In this document: positions 35,665 to 48,386 of the stretch, piece by piece
How the letters are laid out: the number at the start of each line of letters is the position of its first letter
How positions within the stretch are numbered: the stretch's first letter is position 1
Assembly (NCBI GenBank): GCA_007026445.1
Contig: VDMD01000058.1
Coordinates: 1 to 64,000 of the forward strand
Reading direction: 5' to 3'
DNA from: Schizophyllum amplum
Lineage: Eukaryota > Basidiomycota > Agaricomycetes > Agaricales > Schizophyllaceae
DNA length: 64,000 nt
Program-made: the position numbers and the translations under genes
The notes under the pieces: generated by a model
Databases searched by the model: none
Seen by the model: only the letters and a program-made list of their open reading frames with translations
Told to the model about the DNA's origin: nothing

Positions 35665-38600
35665 TAAGGCTCCAACCCATTCCATTCCATATCCATATTT
35701 TCAGTAATGATATGGTATCCAGTAATATCCGGATAGTATACAGTAATTACTGAGTATATATGGTTATTTACTTGCTAGACTTCCTGCTTTTGCGCCCCTC
35801 CGCAACCTCATTCCACAACAGCTCACTCTCAAGCCACTTCTTAGCGCAAACAATCTCGGTTACTGTCCTTGCTCTGAATGACGATCGCGTGTCTCTACAG
35901 ACGTGACGTGACTTTGAAAAGAGGCGCTCGACGGCGACAGACGTGCCGGGTATAGCGAGAAAGTCTCGGGCCATGCGCGCAATGATCGGGAACTCGTGTG
36001 CATGCTCCTAACAAAGGCGTAAGCTGAGGTTAACATGGTGAGTAGGACTCGTCCATACCTTCCACCAGAGCAGTGGCTTCCGACGATCTCCCGCTCCTCC
36101 TTCGCCAGCAAGCCAGCGGTCAGCTTCCGAGCGCGTTGATGATTGCTCGGCAGCAGGAACACGAGGACAAGCTCCAACCGTTGCTAAGAAGTCATCATCG
36201 TCGTCTATCTCGTTCTCTGCTGCTGGAGGAGGTGGGGCACCAGCAACGTGCTCTCGCGCATACTCATCAAAGACATGGCGGAAGAGCGCCGTCGCTTGCG
36301 TGTACTTGTCTTCACTCAGTTTGCGAAACCAGTCCGCACGTAACGCTGGATGCAGCACTGAAAGTATGTCAGAAAGCGGTATGGAGGATGTAAAGGACCA
36401 CATACTAGTGGCGAGCATGGTGTACTGCGACTCCTTCGCAATGTCGTAGTATTGCATGAGCTTTTTGTGGCCAGCAGCAACAGCCTCGCGCAGCTCCACC
36501 ACAAGGCCTCCGTCGTTCATGAGGTTCTCGAGCCTCTGCCGCATGTGTTCGTACATTGGGAGCACCCATGGGAGGGTTGGTGTGCTCCCCTGCGACATCG
36601 TCTTCGTAACGTGTGTGAAAACCTGAAATCGAAATGAACAGGCGGTAAATTGTTTCGTAAGGATGTACACACCCCGAGAATGGAGTTCAGCTGGTCAATC
36701 AGCTTCCACTCGGTAAATCCGAGCAAAAGCGCGCGATGCTTGCCGCCAGCATACCCAAAGGACCAAGAGTCAATCGCCTGAAGATGAATGAGCATGCAGG
36801 CAGAGGGTAGGCTGCAGATGCTTACATCTCTGAGAAGAAGCGCCCGCTCCATCATAGCTTGGGTCGAGTTCCAGCGAACCTTCATGTCTCGAACGACCAT
36901 GAGTCGCGCAACCACAGACTTGCCGACGATCTTGTCTTTGTAGTTGCGCTTAGCCTGTTTACGGAACGCAGATCGACTCTGCGGAGTGCAGACGATCTTC
37001 TTGCATGCCGTTCTGAGCTGGACGGATGGACCAATTGTAAATACTAGATGCGAACAGAGAGACCAATAACTCACCTTCTCAAGCGCGGAGAGGTTTGCCA
37101 TATCCCCTTCAGCCTCAGCCTCCTCGTCTTCGTCGAACGCAGCCTGCACATCATCCTCGCCCTCGCTCTCGCCCTCGCCATCCTCATCCGGCACGGCAGA
37201 CATGTCCATGACCTCGATCTCGTCTTCTTCGTCGCCTTCAGCCTCCCACTCGCATAAGTCTTCATCATCATCGACAGAGAAGTGTATGGGGAGGTGCTTG
37301 AGGAAGAGCTCGTAGTAGTCCTTGACGTCTGGATCGGCGTCGACCTCCTTGAAGACGGACAGAATCTTTTGAACGACTAGGTTGATGACGTGGGCGATAC
37401 AGCGTATCTGCGCGTTGTCGGTGTTGAATGGGATTCCGTACCGGCTCAGAAGCAGGCGGGCGATGACACGACACAGAACATCGTTGGCGGAGACGTTATC
37501 TAGTGCCAACGCGGATAGCTACGAAACAACTGATCAGTAAGTGGCGTGAACAAGACGCGCACAGCAACGCACCTTATGCGCGCAGCCCATGTCTTTCAAA
37601 GACTGCCAGAGAGACTTGGCACCACCCTTCCCGGTGTGCTCATCGCCTTCGAGATGGCGGAAGTCTACTACTCGCTCAACAAGCCGCCAATCATCATCGA
37701 TCCAGTGCGCAATGGTTCCCGCAAACGAGAAGACCATTCCCGGGTTCGTCCAGGTATCCGTAGAGCAAGCGATCTTTGACTTAACACTCTGCATAAGGAA
37801 GGTCAGCAGTTGAAGAGGAAGGGAGCACGCTGACGCACCGAGAGCTCGCGAATGACAGCGTCGCGCAGGTCGATGAACAGACGTGCCACATGATTGCGTA
37901 CGGTGGTGTCGGTAGGAAGCGAGAACTTGCATTGGATGTACTTGAAGAGCTTCTGGCAAGCAGGAAGCTCGCCCGTAGTGAAGGGAAGATCGGCGGAGAC
38001 GAGCCAACTTGCGAAGATGCGATTGAAGCCATTCTGCGTGGGAAGAACTGCTGGATTCATCCAGCCGTCAGAGATGTATGCTGCCATCATCTCCTTGCCC
38101 TTGAGCGTGTAGCCCAGATCGGCTGGCTTAGTCTCTCCTCCCTTCCCATCACTCTCTGGATTTGCCTTGGCCGCCTCGATCGCTGCTCTGTGCTCGCGCG
38201 TATGCTTGGCGAGATTGGACAGCACAGGCTTCACGAGTTCGTCATCGAAGGACGCCTTCTCTCCAACTTTGCGCGGGACGGTGCGCGTCCTAGAGGCGCC
38301 CATGCAAGGTGAGTGCACGCTGTATTAAAGAGAAACATGACTTACGCATCGCAGTGCTTGCACTTGAATAGCCAGCGGTCCCCGGTGATGTCGTGCACGG
38401 CCTTTGGGTCATGCCAGTGCGGCAGAGTCTCATTCTTCGGGCCGCGCGCGCCTGCCGGACGACGCGCCGCCTCGCGATTCTCCACATCACGGAGCGCTGC
38501 ATCACCATCCGACTCTGTCTCTTCACCACTCAACTCGCTTCTCTCATCCCCCGCCCCTCTCCCAGTCTTTCGGCGCTTAGGAGCCTTTTTGGTGGCGGCG

Positions 38601-40182
38601 CGCTTCTTCACCTGCGTGCTTGTGAGTGCGAGATCCTCTTCGTATCGATCTTACTAACCTCCGTCTTTCCGCGCTTGCCCTTAGATGCCGTCCGCGTCTC
38701 CTTCTTCCCTCTACCTGCCGCTGCGCGCTTCCCCTTCTTCAGCGCATCTGCCTTTGCCTCAGCAATAACGAACTCAAGATCGGATTCATCATCCTCCTCG
38801 CTGCTGGAAGGCCCGTCCCGCTTTCGCTGTACAAAAGCGTGAGCTCCCCCCACCTATAGCCTTCCACATGCCGCACTCACCTTCGGCTTGACAGGACTCG
38901 TAACCTCATTTCCATTCTCATCGAGGATCACCTCAATGTTGGCCTGCGAGTCTGCGTCGCTCTCGTCATCGGAGGGTACGTAGTTCTTGTCTTTCTTTGA
39001 ATCTCCAGGAAGCTGAGCAGCTGCAAAATGATCAGGAAAAGCGATACGGGTTGCGCACAGCGCAATTGTGACGCACGTTGCGGCGGCATCAAGTGGTCTG
39101 CCAACGCGCCCTCACCGAGCGCGCGCATGGCCTGCTCAGCCACCTTTCTTGGGTCTACAGCGCGCTTGATGGCCTTCGGTGGTGCACTTGCGCTCGTCGT
39201 CGCCAATGGCGGGGGCGCTGACGACGTCTCAGCAACAGCAGGTTCGGGATAACTGTACGATGTATTAGCTATGGATTATGCTTGAATAACCTGTCGCGCA
39301 CCATATGAGGGTGAGCGCCTTCTTCAAGCGCTCCAACTTCAGCATCATGGGCTCGTGCATCATTCCCGGCTGTGCGACCGCTATGTCGAGATACTTGCTG
39401 ACTGCATCTAGTCCATATTTTCCACGCTCGATATTCTTGAGCTTCTTATCCTCGTCACGACAGTCTTCCCCATACAGTGCGTCAAATCGGCTGTTGAACG
39501 TCATCCACGTCGACTCCTTTTGGGGACCAGTCACAACAGTATATATTTTGCCATCCTTTGCAGCTGTTGGAATAGTGGTCGGCAAGCGCTTGATTAGGGC
39601 CTTGATCTCTTGAGCCAGAGCTTCACGAGCACTTTGTTCAGCAGACATGATGTGAGAGCGAACAGGATTGGACTTGACATATGCAGAATTTCTCCGGGCT
39701 TCGTGATCGCATTGCCTAATACGGCAGGTCTTCATGCGCGTACGATTTCTCATGTGTATTGTGGCTTCTATTCTCGTTTTGTGAGGGTTTTGACTATGCC
39801 AAATGATATGTACATGGTATAACATTATGTCTGTCAACTCCCATTTTGTTCATTCAACAGCCCCTCAAAGAAAATGGCTCGTTAGTGTTCAACCTTGCCG
39901 AGGTGTCACACACTGTCACACATTCGATTTCCCGTTTCGTGCGCCCTGCCATGGGCGCACGAAAAAGGAAATATCTCCGAGACACTGATGGCATTCGGAA
40001 GCGTTCACTCATGTAAAGGGCCTGTGCTCCAGGGACATCGAAAAACTGGTGATAGAAGATAATCATATACCGAGTACAGTACTATATAATTACTGAGTAC
40101 TGCCCGGGCTGTAATGATCCTGTACTCATATACGGTATAAACCGAGTATACTCAGTAATTAATTGATATGGTTGGAGCCTTA
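35665..40182. mobile_element. hAT DNA transposon nested in the Harbinger element
   Basis: The ends are inverted TAAGGCTCCAACC at 35665-35677 and 40170-40182. AT-rich subterminal zones with repeated CAGTAAT/ACTGAGTA motifs lie at both ends (35700-35765 and 40060-40165). A hAT transposase gene occupies most of the interior. It splits the second Harbinger gene. I could not find a convincing 8 bp target duplication, so the exact ends may differ by a few bases or the duplication has diverged. Confidence 0.75.
35768..39648 (-). CDS. hAT-family transposase with BED-type zinc finger
   Basis: This multi-exon gene runs from ATG 39646-39648 to a stop at 35768-35770. N-terminal exons are Ala/Lys/Asp-rich (MSAEQSAREALAQEIK). 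A BED-like finger follows near 38200-38370 (WLFKCKHC, then after an intron NLAKHTREH). The RNase-H-like core contains SKIACSTDTWTNPGMVFSF, LSALALDNVSANDVL and IRCIAHVINLVVQKIL, followed by an acidic insert. The C-terminal dimerisation block is IPGTSVAVERLFSKSRH. These are diagnostic hAT blocks in the right order. Long acidic segments are encoded near 37080-37260. No internal stop was noticed, but I did not verify every splice junction. Confidence 0.85.
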
Positions 40183-40322
40183 GTCCAATCGACGCGAATG
40201 GCAGCCGGCTCGCTCCACGCGCCGGCCTGCTCCACTAGTTGCGCGCGCTGCGCGTCGTCGGTGATGGCCTGTTGTTGTTTCGGGCGACCACGTCCCCGGC
40301 GCTGAGGGGGGGCAGCAGACAT

Positions 40323-41157
40323 AAGAGAATAAAAGAATGTAAGACTAGCGAGGGTGTAGTGTGTATTACTGGTGGTTGCCGCGCCTATGCGACGGAAGAG
40401 AGCGGAGACAAGACCTTGGAGGGACGCGACGCGGCGGGATGTCGACGACGGCATCTGCCGAGGATTAGTCATCACGGATTTTTTATTTTCATCTGCGTGT
40501 GCAGAGATTAAATAAAAGCTCTCTGCGCGCGCCGAGAGCCTTGAACGACCCTATTCTCGGCCCCCCAAGCGGTGTCCTGATAAAGATGATACACGATCTT
40601 TGAAGAAAGGTGCTAAGAAAATGAAGATACATTGTCCTGACCTCCAACACGGCACGCGGACGCTCAAGAACTACATCATGTCCAGGACATGATGTTGGGT
40701 GGTAGGCAACGATGGCCGCGGTATTTTTTGGCTACCCAGGCCACTTGTTTGCCGTTCTCCTGATCAGAGCTCCTCTTCTTCTTATGTGGTGACTTGCGGG
40801 GGGACATGTGCTCCATGACGCGCTTGACGGCGCACGTAGCACCCATCTGGAGGTTCCCTAGATGCGCCCGATTTGCTTTCGAGACTGCGGGCATCGTTCG
40901 TGGTGGAGGCAGCCAAATTTTCAACGCGTCGCGTCGACTGGCCCGCGAAAATCATTATTTGGCCATCAAGTGACCCCCAGGTATCCGGGAGGCCGTAATT
41001 TTTGGTGAGGGGTCTCTTACTACATAAATACACAATCGGCAGGGGCCATATTTATTGAATCTATATTGGACGGGCGAAAAACGCGTCGGACGCGTCTCGA
41101 TCCGACCAATTAGGCCGAATCGGGAAGGTCACGCCGGCGTCATGTGACGTGTCTCGT
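40323..41157. other. Right subterminal part of the Harbinger element
   Basis: This stretch lies upstream of the second element gene. Short minus-strand open stretches at 40676-41033 have no recognised domain. It probably carries promoter and subterminal binding sequence. Confidence 0.4.
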
Positions 41158-41178
41158 TTGTGGATGTCCCCTACCTTA
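41158..41178 (-). repeat. Right terminal inverted repeat of the Harbinger element
   Basis: This is an exact reverse complement of 31333-31353. It is followed directly by CTTAGCGCGTAC, the start of the host intron read on the minus strand. Confidence 0.9.
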
Positions 41179-41182
41179 CTTA

Positions 41183-41996
<814 letters not shown>

Positions 41997-42843
41997 GTTT
42001 TTGAGTCTCCCGCCATCGTGGGGCACCTTTTATACGCGACTGACGAGCCAGACTGTTCGTCGGAGAAAGGCGCAACAGCCAGTAAGGAGCCACCGGGGGA
42101 ACATGCGTTGTTCACGATGACGCTCGCGTGCGATGAGGTGCGATGACAAATGGCCCTTCTCGCAGAAAAGAAGCACAGCGGCGGTAAAGTCTGAGAGAGG
42201 CTGGATTCTGGATTCAGTTGACCACTGAATGTTGACGTTGGGATTGATTAGACCGACGGGAGCGAGCCGAGAGATGACATGGTAGTGGGGGAATAAGAAC
42301 ACGGACATCCCAAACAGACAACAAAGAAATAACCAACCGAAGCATTACCGAAGCATGACCAAACGAGAATAAACAAACGCCCCCTCTGCAAAGCCAAATT
42401 TGCTGTTTGTCGAGGCATTCATGAAAGTGACATTATACGCAGGTACAGTTCGTGAAAATGTGATAACAATGACCGTGAGCAGCCGTGTTCCAAGTATAAG
42501 AAGGACATGAAAATGACACTGCCGATATATTAGCAGACGCGATACTGGTTCCATGCGAGGAAGCGTCGAAATCAAGAAGTAACTGACCGCGCCTACGTAC
42601 GCACGCACTGCTTGCGTGTCATAAGATAAACTTCCTCCGAGTCACGAGAGCTTACGCTCCTCATAGGATGGGCGCCCCGCGCCCGACCTCCCTCTCCATC
42701 GCTGCCGCCGCCGCCATAGCCCCTGCATTCGCATGGGTAAAGCATGCCAGATGGAAATGCTGCCGCAGGTCTCGCGCTCGCGCGAAAGCCTTGCTGCACC
42801 CAGAACATGACCACGGCCTTCCTGACTGAGGAGCGACCTCTTG
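41997..42843. other. Intergenic region between the oxidoreductase and HMG genes
   Basis: No gene is supported. It contains the TATA box for the minus-strand oxidoreductase and the 3' flank of the HMG gene. Confidence 0.45.
42028..42034 (-). promoter_or_regulatory. TATA box of the old yellow enzyme gene
   Basis: TATAAAA on the minus strand lies 31 bp upstream of the chosen ATG. The short spacing implies a very short leader, or use of a later ATG. Confidence 0.5.
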
Positions 42844-44951
42844 TCAAGTCGTGCCGGACACCGCAGGTGTATACCGCGGCGGCGAGCGCTTCGCCAGGGA
42901 CCCCTTCGCCTGCGCCTGTCCCTTCGCCTGCGTCTGAGCCTTCGCCTGAGACTGCCCCTTCGGTTGACTCTGGCCCTTCGCCCGCGCCTGCGCTCCCACC
43001 TTCCTCGGCGCCGCCTTCGTCTTCGCCCGCAAGCGCGACTTGGGCTTAGGCTTCGCCTGTCCATCCTCGTAATCCGTGTCTTCCGACTCCAACTCGTCCT
43101 CGTCATCGTCCGCCGTGCCGTCGTCCATGTCGAAGTCCCCATCCGCGTCGACCTCGCCGTCCGCGTCACCATCCCCGTCCGCAGTAGTCAACGACGATAT
43201 GGAGGATCCGCCCGTTTGCGGTGCTTGCGTCGGTGATTGCTTCTGTGAGGACGGCTGCGCCAGCAAGGGCGATTGCTCTTCGGCTCTAGGGGAATCGGAC
43301 GGTGCCCCGTTGCTACTGAATGAAGTCAGACGAGCACAAGAATTACCAATGCACACTCACTCGTGCCGTGGACGCTTAGCCGGTGAGGATTCCCTCTGTG
43401 GCTGCAGATCCTTCTCGTGTTCTTGCGATGAGCGGTCGCTTCGTCTGCGGATTCGAGTTAGCGCGAACAAAGGAAGCATGTGTGATAAGTACTCACGGTG
43501 ACCGCTTGCGCTTGCTGGAGACTGGCGCGCCGTCCTGCATCTCCACATCCGCCGGTTCATTCGACCCTCGCACGTAGGAGTCCCGCCGTGGTGCCTCGTA
43601 TGGTGCGTCCGGCGTATACGTCGCAAAGGGCCGACTGGGCACCGGCGCCGGCGCGCCCTCGCCCCTCGCGAACGAACGTGGGTACTCGCCCACACGCTCA
43701 GTCTCCGGCTCAGGTGTTGGCTCCTTATACGTCGATCGCTCGGGGGTCGGCTCGCGGAACGTCGGACGCGTCTCGGAAGTGTACAACGGCCGCTCATAGG
43801 CAAACGAGGCGGATGATACGACACGTGGGGGCGCGTTGCCTGGAGGTGGCGCGTATGGGGCAGGAGCACGCCGACTGCTGCCCTCCATGTCGGACTCGGA
43901 TTCGGGTCCATCGCTAGCCTCATCCTCCGTCTCGTCCGCGTCTGCGGCCGCGTCAGGGATGGGGGTCCCTCCGGTCGGTGAAGGGCGCCCGGGCTTGGTT
44001 CGATGAGCGTCGTCCCAGGCCTGCTTCGCGATCTCGAACGCGTCGCCAGTGACGCCCCGCGCCGCCAGCTGGGCGAGGTACTCGCAGCGACGATCGTAGG
44101 CCTCACGCTCCTCCGGCGACGCGTCCGGGCCGGGCTGCGACAAGCGCGAGGAGGAGGTTGAGGGCTTGGCCTTGGCCTGCTTCTTCTTCGCTGGTGTCTT
44201 TCGTGGTTGCTTCACGCGAGGTTTGGGCTTCTTCCCGCTCGCGCTCCCGTTGCTGTCCGGCTTCTTAGGCGCGCCATCGCCCTCGGCTTGCCAGACGGAA
44301 ACTACAAAGGGGATGGTCAGCCACGTGGTGCGAGAACAATGAACAATGGACGCACACGTCGAGCAGCCCTCCATCCAGCGGTCGTCCGCGGGGGATGGCT
44401 CTTCCTTTGGCGCATCGGGCTCCTCCTTGTTATCCTTCCAGACGCCGACGAGTTCCTTCGGTTTATGCTTCGAGTTCTTGCCGTGAACGGGACGGTACTT
44501 GTAGTCGGGGTACATGGCCTGATGTTCCTTCTTTGCGTCCTCGGCGCGCGCGTCCCAGAAGCGGCGGGCCTCTGGAGACAGGCTCTTCCATTCGCTGGCT
44601 GCGGAGGGTGTCAGAAGGAGCCAGAAAACAGGATGTCGCTACGCACACGCGATCTTGCTCAAACTCCCATTGTTCTTCTCGATGCCGTCCGGGAGCTTGT
44701 GGTTCTTCGTAAAGTCAGCGCGGAAGAGGATGAACGCGTTCGCGGGGCGCGGAATATGGTCCTTCGTCGCCTTCTTCTGCTTCCCTGGCGCGGGGGGCTG
44801 GGTTGGCGACGGTTCGGGCGGCGCGCTGGGGGCCGGTGAGTACAATGCGGGCGTCGTCGTGTCGCACATACCGGTAGTAAGGCGTGCGCACGCTCTCCCC
44901 TCCGTCCGAGGCAAACATAACTCCAACTTCAGGCGGCCCAGCGTCCATCAT
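42844..44951 (-). CDS. HMG-box protein with acidic and Gln/Ala/Lys-rich tail
   Basis: Exon 1 (ATG 44949-44951, MMDAGPPEVG) splices over a 46 nt intron into a Pro-rich linker. An HMG box follows: HIPRPANAFILFRADF, KNHKLPDGIEKNNGSLSKIA, then after an intron SEWKSLSPEARRFWDARAED and YPDYKYRP. The RPANAFILFR entry and YPDYKYRP exit match sequence-specific HMG boxes of fungal MATA_HMG/SOX type. Lys-rich basic segments, a long Pro/Ser-rich region, a small exon with KRPRHE and an Asp/Glu-rich stretch follow. The end is a repetitive AKGQSQ/AKAQTQ tail. The likely role is nuclear transcription regulation. It resembles other basidiomycete developmental HMG proteins, but the target is unknown. Confidence 0.85.
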
Positions 44952-45204
44952 AAGGTGATGGTTCGTGTTCAAGAGTGCAAAAAGGCCGTGCGTCGCAAAC
45001 AATGGGAATTTCCGAATATAGCAACGGCTCACACGCCCCTGTCCAAAAGACAATGGCCACTCTTGTTGTCCCCTGCTTGTCCCTTCTTGTCTCGCAGAAC
45101 AAAGACATCGGCGGCTTGTGTGCATTATGTACGGGTAAGTAGTATGGTAGTCGTTGTGCAGTACAGCCTATTATCTATCGGGGTCCGTGCGCTGAGTGCA
45201 GCGG

Positions 45205-46242
45205 TTAGTAGTAGTTGAGCACCGCGAGCGCGGCGCCGGCGTCGTCGTCCCAGGGCTTGATCCCCTGGCACGCCAGCTCCATTATATCTTCATTTGAGAA
45301 GCCGCCGTTGGCGTAATAGTCGTCGTCAAAGTCATCCATCTCCATAAATGCTGGCCCGCTATAGAACTTGGAGGACGATGAGGACGGTCCTCGCCTGTGC
45401 GCGCTTCCGCGCTGGCCGCGGAAACTGGGTTTTGCTGCTTTCCGCAGAGAAGAGCGGACATGCTTGCGCACGATGTCTGTCTGGTGCGCGTCGTCCCACC
45501 AACCGCCCGCGGGCAAGTCCTTTCGTCGATGCGAGTAGATGCACTTGTCGTCGCCAAAGCGGCAGTCGCCGAGGAGGAAATGCAGGCAAACATTCTGTCC
45601 GCTGCGAAAGAGCTCTATCAGCATTCCCGTGAACTATGCGCCGTCTGGATAAGCCACTCACCCCGCATCGCGCACGCTCTTCTCGTCAGGCGCGTGGGAG
45701 AAGGTGCACGCCTCGCCACGGGCGCATCCATCGTGGTTGTTGAAGCGGCAGGATGGCGCAGTGGACGTGTACTTGTCGTCCCCAATATGCTGCGCGATCC
45801 AGTCCTCGCAGCCCGCATACGTTTGCGGGAAGTCGTAGTCCGCGTCTTCGGGTGGCGGCCCGGCCGCGTCCGCTAGCGGACTTACCTGCTCGATTGCGCT
45901 GGCGCACCGCTTGAATTTGGGGTTCGTGGCATTCACAAAGGCGTAGTCTGTGAGGCAGCCGCATGAGAGGTCGAGAACTTGGGTACGTATGCATGTCTAA
46001 ACGTACCGGCAAGCGCCCCGTGGTAATTCTTCGCCATCTTGCGTGCATTTCCCCTCGTGTAACGCACGTTCAGGTGCATGGGATTGAACGTCAGCGCGCG
46101 GGTGGCCGCAAGCTCCGCCTCGTAGTATCTTCAAGAGCTCTCAGTGAAATTCCTCAACGCATGAAGTAGCCACACACCTGCACTGTTGATAGTATGTTTT
46201 GCAGAGCTCGACATAGCGGTCGAGCCGGGGATCTTCAGACAT
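45205..46242 (-). CDS. CCCH zinc-finger protein
   Basis: It starts MSEDPRLDRYVELCKTYYQQ at 46240-46242 and has about four exons. A second exon contains LAATRALTFNPMHLNVRYTR with a TPR-like look. Two CCCH fingers follow: C-x7-C-x5-C-x3-H in CRFNNHDGCARGEACTFSH, and after an intron C-x7-C-x6-C-x3-H in CLHFLLGDCRFGDDKCIYSH. A Ser/Arg-rich segment and an acidic C-terminus (MEMDDFDDDYYANGG) end at 45205. CCCH proteins usually bind RNA, so a role in mRNA handling is inferred. Confidence 0.8.
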
Positions 46243-46937
46243 GGCAAGGGTATATGACAGTCTCGTTGGGATAGAAGTAGGTCGTCAGAGAGAGACAGGA
46301 GACAATCTGAAATGTTGGAGACGTGGGGGCGGGTGGCCCGGTGGTAGGAAGCAAGGGGCGTGAGGCGCGAGTACGCGCATGGGCTTTGTGGCGGCATCAC
46401 GTGCTCGCGTCGCCGGGAATTGCCGGTAAATGTTCGATTTTAACAAGTTCGGATTTTCCCTTGTTGTGAACGACCGCGGCGGCCTCAGTGGGGGGGCATT
46501 TATCTATACGCGTCATGAAATATGAACAATACCAATATGCGCTGCGATTTTCGGAGGCTAACATGTGAGAACTCGCCGAGTTTCCGAAGCGCAAGCTTCT
46601 TGAGCTAGACGGAGCCGGGAGGAGGTGCAGATGAAGCAAAGGAGGTTTACCATCGAGATGAAGTAGACCCCGTTGATTATCGCGTGACTGCAGGATCACT
46701 TGGGAAAAGGCGGTATTGAATCCGGGCGAACGCTTGTGTGAATGAGGCCTGAGGACCAGGTTCGATGAAGGTGAAGGATTTTGTGCGTGAACGCGACGAG
46801 TGCTTGGCAAAGAGACGCGTGAGATTGTGCAATATATTCTGTTCTATCGTACGTTGAGTCGAAAGCATTCAGTCGAGGTTTTCTGGTCGTAAAAGGTGCT
46901 AGAGAGAGCTCTCATTCATGTTGAAGAGTCCTGTCCG
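46243..46937. other. Intergenic region, no supported gene
   Basis: Open stretches on the minus strand (46397-46868) have no recognised domain or paralogue. Confidence 0.45.
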
Positions 46938-47474
46938 TCAGTCCTGGTTCATCGATTGGTTCCCCTCGTCGGAGGTTCCCCGCGGCACAAGGCCCTTGCA
47001 GCCGCCTAGTCTGTAGTGTTTAATGAGCAGGAACTGCAACTCAGCTGCACCCGCCGCAGTCATCTCCTCCGTCGTCGCTGATCCAAGGAGTATTCCGCAC
47101 AGGGGGCAGTGCGCAACAATGCCGACGGCAGCGTGCTCGCCCACGATATGCTCGACGAGGCGCTCGGTCCCTTGAAAGGTCTTGTCACAGTCGCGCCAGG
47201 TGCAGTGGCGCACGGCGGTGATCGGCGCGACGCCGTTTATGGAAGGGGCAGCGTAGCGCAGCTCTCGCAGGTGGCGCGCCTCCGCCTCGACGTGCGTGCG
47301 GACGTGCTCTTCGAACATGACGGGTCCAGGGCGAATCTGGTTGTCGCGTAGCTGACGGTGCCAAGTGCAGGCAGGGTCGAGGCGGCAGATGAGGTGGTCT
47401 CCGAGGAGGGCAGGGAAGATGTGCGCGTCGGCGTTCTCATAGGCGGCACGCAGGGCCCTGAGGTTAAGCTCCAT
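46938..47474 (-). CDS. C2H2-like zinc-finger protein, third and shorter paralogue
   Basis: This is a single-exon, 178 aa protein. It keeps the C-x5-C-x18-H-x3-H site (CRLDPACTW ... EEHVRTH), the C-x4-C-x12-H-x4-H finger (CTWRDCDKTF ... EHIVGEH) and the following CPLC. It lacks about 90 residues between the CPLC and the C-terminal QFLLIKHYRLGG block compared with its two relatives. The frame is open further upstream, but the TATA box at 47610-47616 places the start at MELNLRALRAAYENADAH. Confidence 0.75.
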   Translation of the reverse strand: MELNLRALRAAYENADAHIFPALLGDHLICRLDPACTWHRQLRDNQIRPGPVMFEEHVRTHVEAEARHLRELRYAAPSINGVAPITAVRHCTWRDCDKTFQGTERLVEHIVGEHAAVGIVAHCPLCGILLGSATTEEMTAAGAAELQFLLIKHYRLGGCKGLVPRGTSDEGNQSMNQD

Positions 47475-48386
47475 CGAGAGAAGGGCAGAGATGAGTACGT
47501 TGGGTGCGGCGGCGATAGTATGCGGATGCGTTATGAGCGTGTGAGAAGTGCGATGCGAAGGCGCCAGTGAGAGAAGCGTGAGGAGCATATTTTGGTCAGA
47601 CGAGACGGCTTTTATAGGGCACACGTACGAATGATGCTTTGTGACCAGATGCCTGCGCCGAGAATGGAGACAAAGGGATCCAAGCATCGCTCGAACAATG
47701 CTGGTCGTGCGATCAAGGTATGCAGATATGATTCCGTTTGTTCGCTGGTTTATGACCGGCGTGGTTGTGAGGGATAGCATGAAGACCAGTAGGACCCAGG
47801 GTGTTCATTTCGGCGGTGTTCATAACAATGAATTGACTACGTCTTGAGAGGATGACAGGTTTATGGCACTTACAAGGTAGAGGGACCTAACATAACACCG
47901 GGAAACAATGAGCGATTGAAGAATGGATGCGGCGCAGCCCATGGTAGCATGTGGGTTCATCTAGGTCTTTCAGTCACTGTCGGGGATCAGCTCAAAGAGC
48001 GCTGAGCACGTTTGATTTGAATGACAGACGACAATGAAGACGCCATGAGGTGAGCAATGGAAGTTCTGCGCAAGTCGAACGTGGGAATTCCGGACCGTAA
48101 GCGGCGGTGAACCTGACCACAGGAACAAGCACGGCCAAACACGCACCTGCATCTCAGCGCTCATGGGCGATCACCAGCCTCTCGTGTGGTGACAGATTTC
48201 CATGTATTTTCTCCGAGAACACAGAGGGTCGGCGAACACTACGTCTTAGCAGCTATCATAGTTATGAATCATCAGAAGTATCTACAGCGTCGTAGTGTCC
48301 GCGTCCACCATCGACCAGAAGGCGGACCACACATAGTTTTAATCCACAGATAGGCTGAGATCAATGTTAGACGTTCTCCGAGTCGC
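47475..48386. other. Intergenic region containing the inner end of the right arm
   Basis: No gene is supported. The stretch 48060-48300 matches 16085-16380 in reverse complement. A TATA box for the third C2H2-like gene is at 47610-47616. Confidence 0.5.
47610..47616 (-). promoter_or_regulatory. TATA box of the third C2H2-like gene
   Basis: TATAAAA lies within GCCCTATAAAAG, the same context as in both paralogues, 136 bp upstream of the ATG. Confidence 0.55.

Larger units (their letters stand above)
34027..40322 (-). pseudogene. Second Harbinger gene (accessory DNA-binding type), interrupted by hAT
   Basis: The N-terminal exon (40322 down to 40183) begins MSAAPPQRRGRGRPKQQQ, an AT-hook-like RGRP segment, and runs to AAIRVDW at the hAT border. 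Beyond the hAT element the frame continues through a helical block near 35480-35640 (LTIHSLRKQYREVNDDLGRT). An aromatic block follows near 35370-35440 (HERDFPFWRQLHGWW). The last exon, with an Ala/Pro-rich region and an ELKLKEARAKAEADEKQRAH coiled coil, ends in a very long Gly/Met-rich tail at 34027-34620. Harbinger elements normally carry such a second Myb/trihelix-like gene needed for transposition. The hAT insertion probably inactivates it. Confidence 0.65.
31333..41178. mobile_element. PIF/Harbinger-type DNA transposon, itself carrying a nested hAT element
   Basis: Its ends are 21 bp perfect inverted repeats (31333-31353 and 41158-41178, TAAGGTAGGGG ... CCACAA). TTA occurs at both borders (31332-31334 and 41176-41178), as expected for the 3 bp TWA targets of this superfamily. 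Inside are a DDE transposase on the + strand (31861-33487) and a second convergent gene on the minus strand (34027-40322), the usual two-gene plan. The hAT element at 35665-40182 is inserted in the second gene. Without it the element would be about 5.3 kb. It lies in an intron of the old yellow enzyme gene. Confidence 0.85.

Noticed and set aside
35657..40190. 8 bp target-site duplication of the hAT element
   Set aside because: Flanks ATTGATGT and GTCCAATC do not match, and shifting the ends by a base or two does not help. The element call rests on termini and transposase.
46397..46868. Minus-strand open frames upstream of the CCCH gene
   Set aside because: They have no domain, no conserved paralogue and no consistent splice signals.
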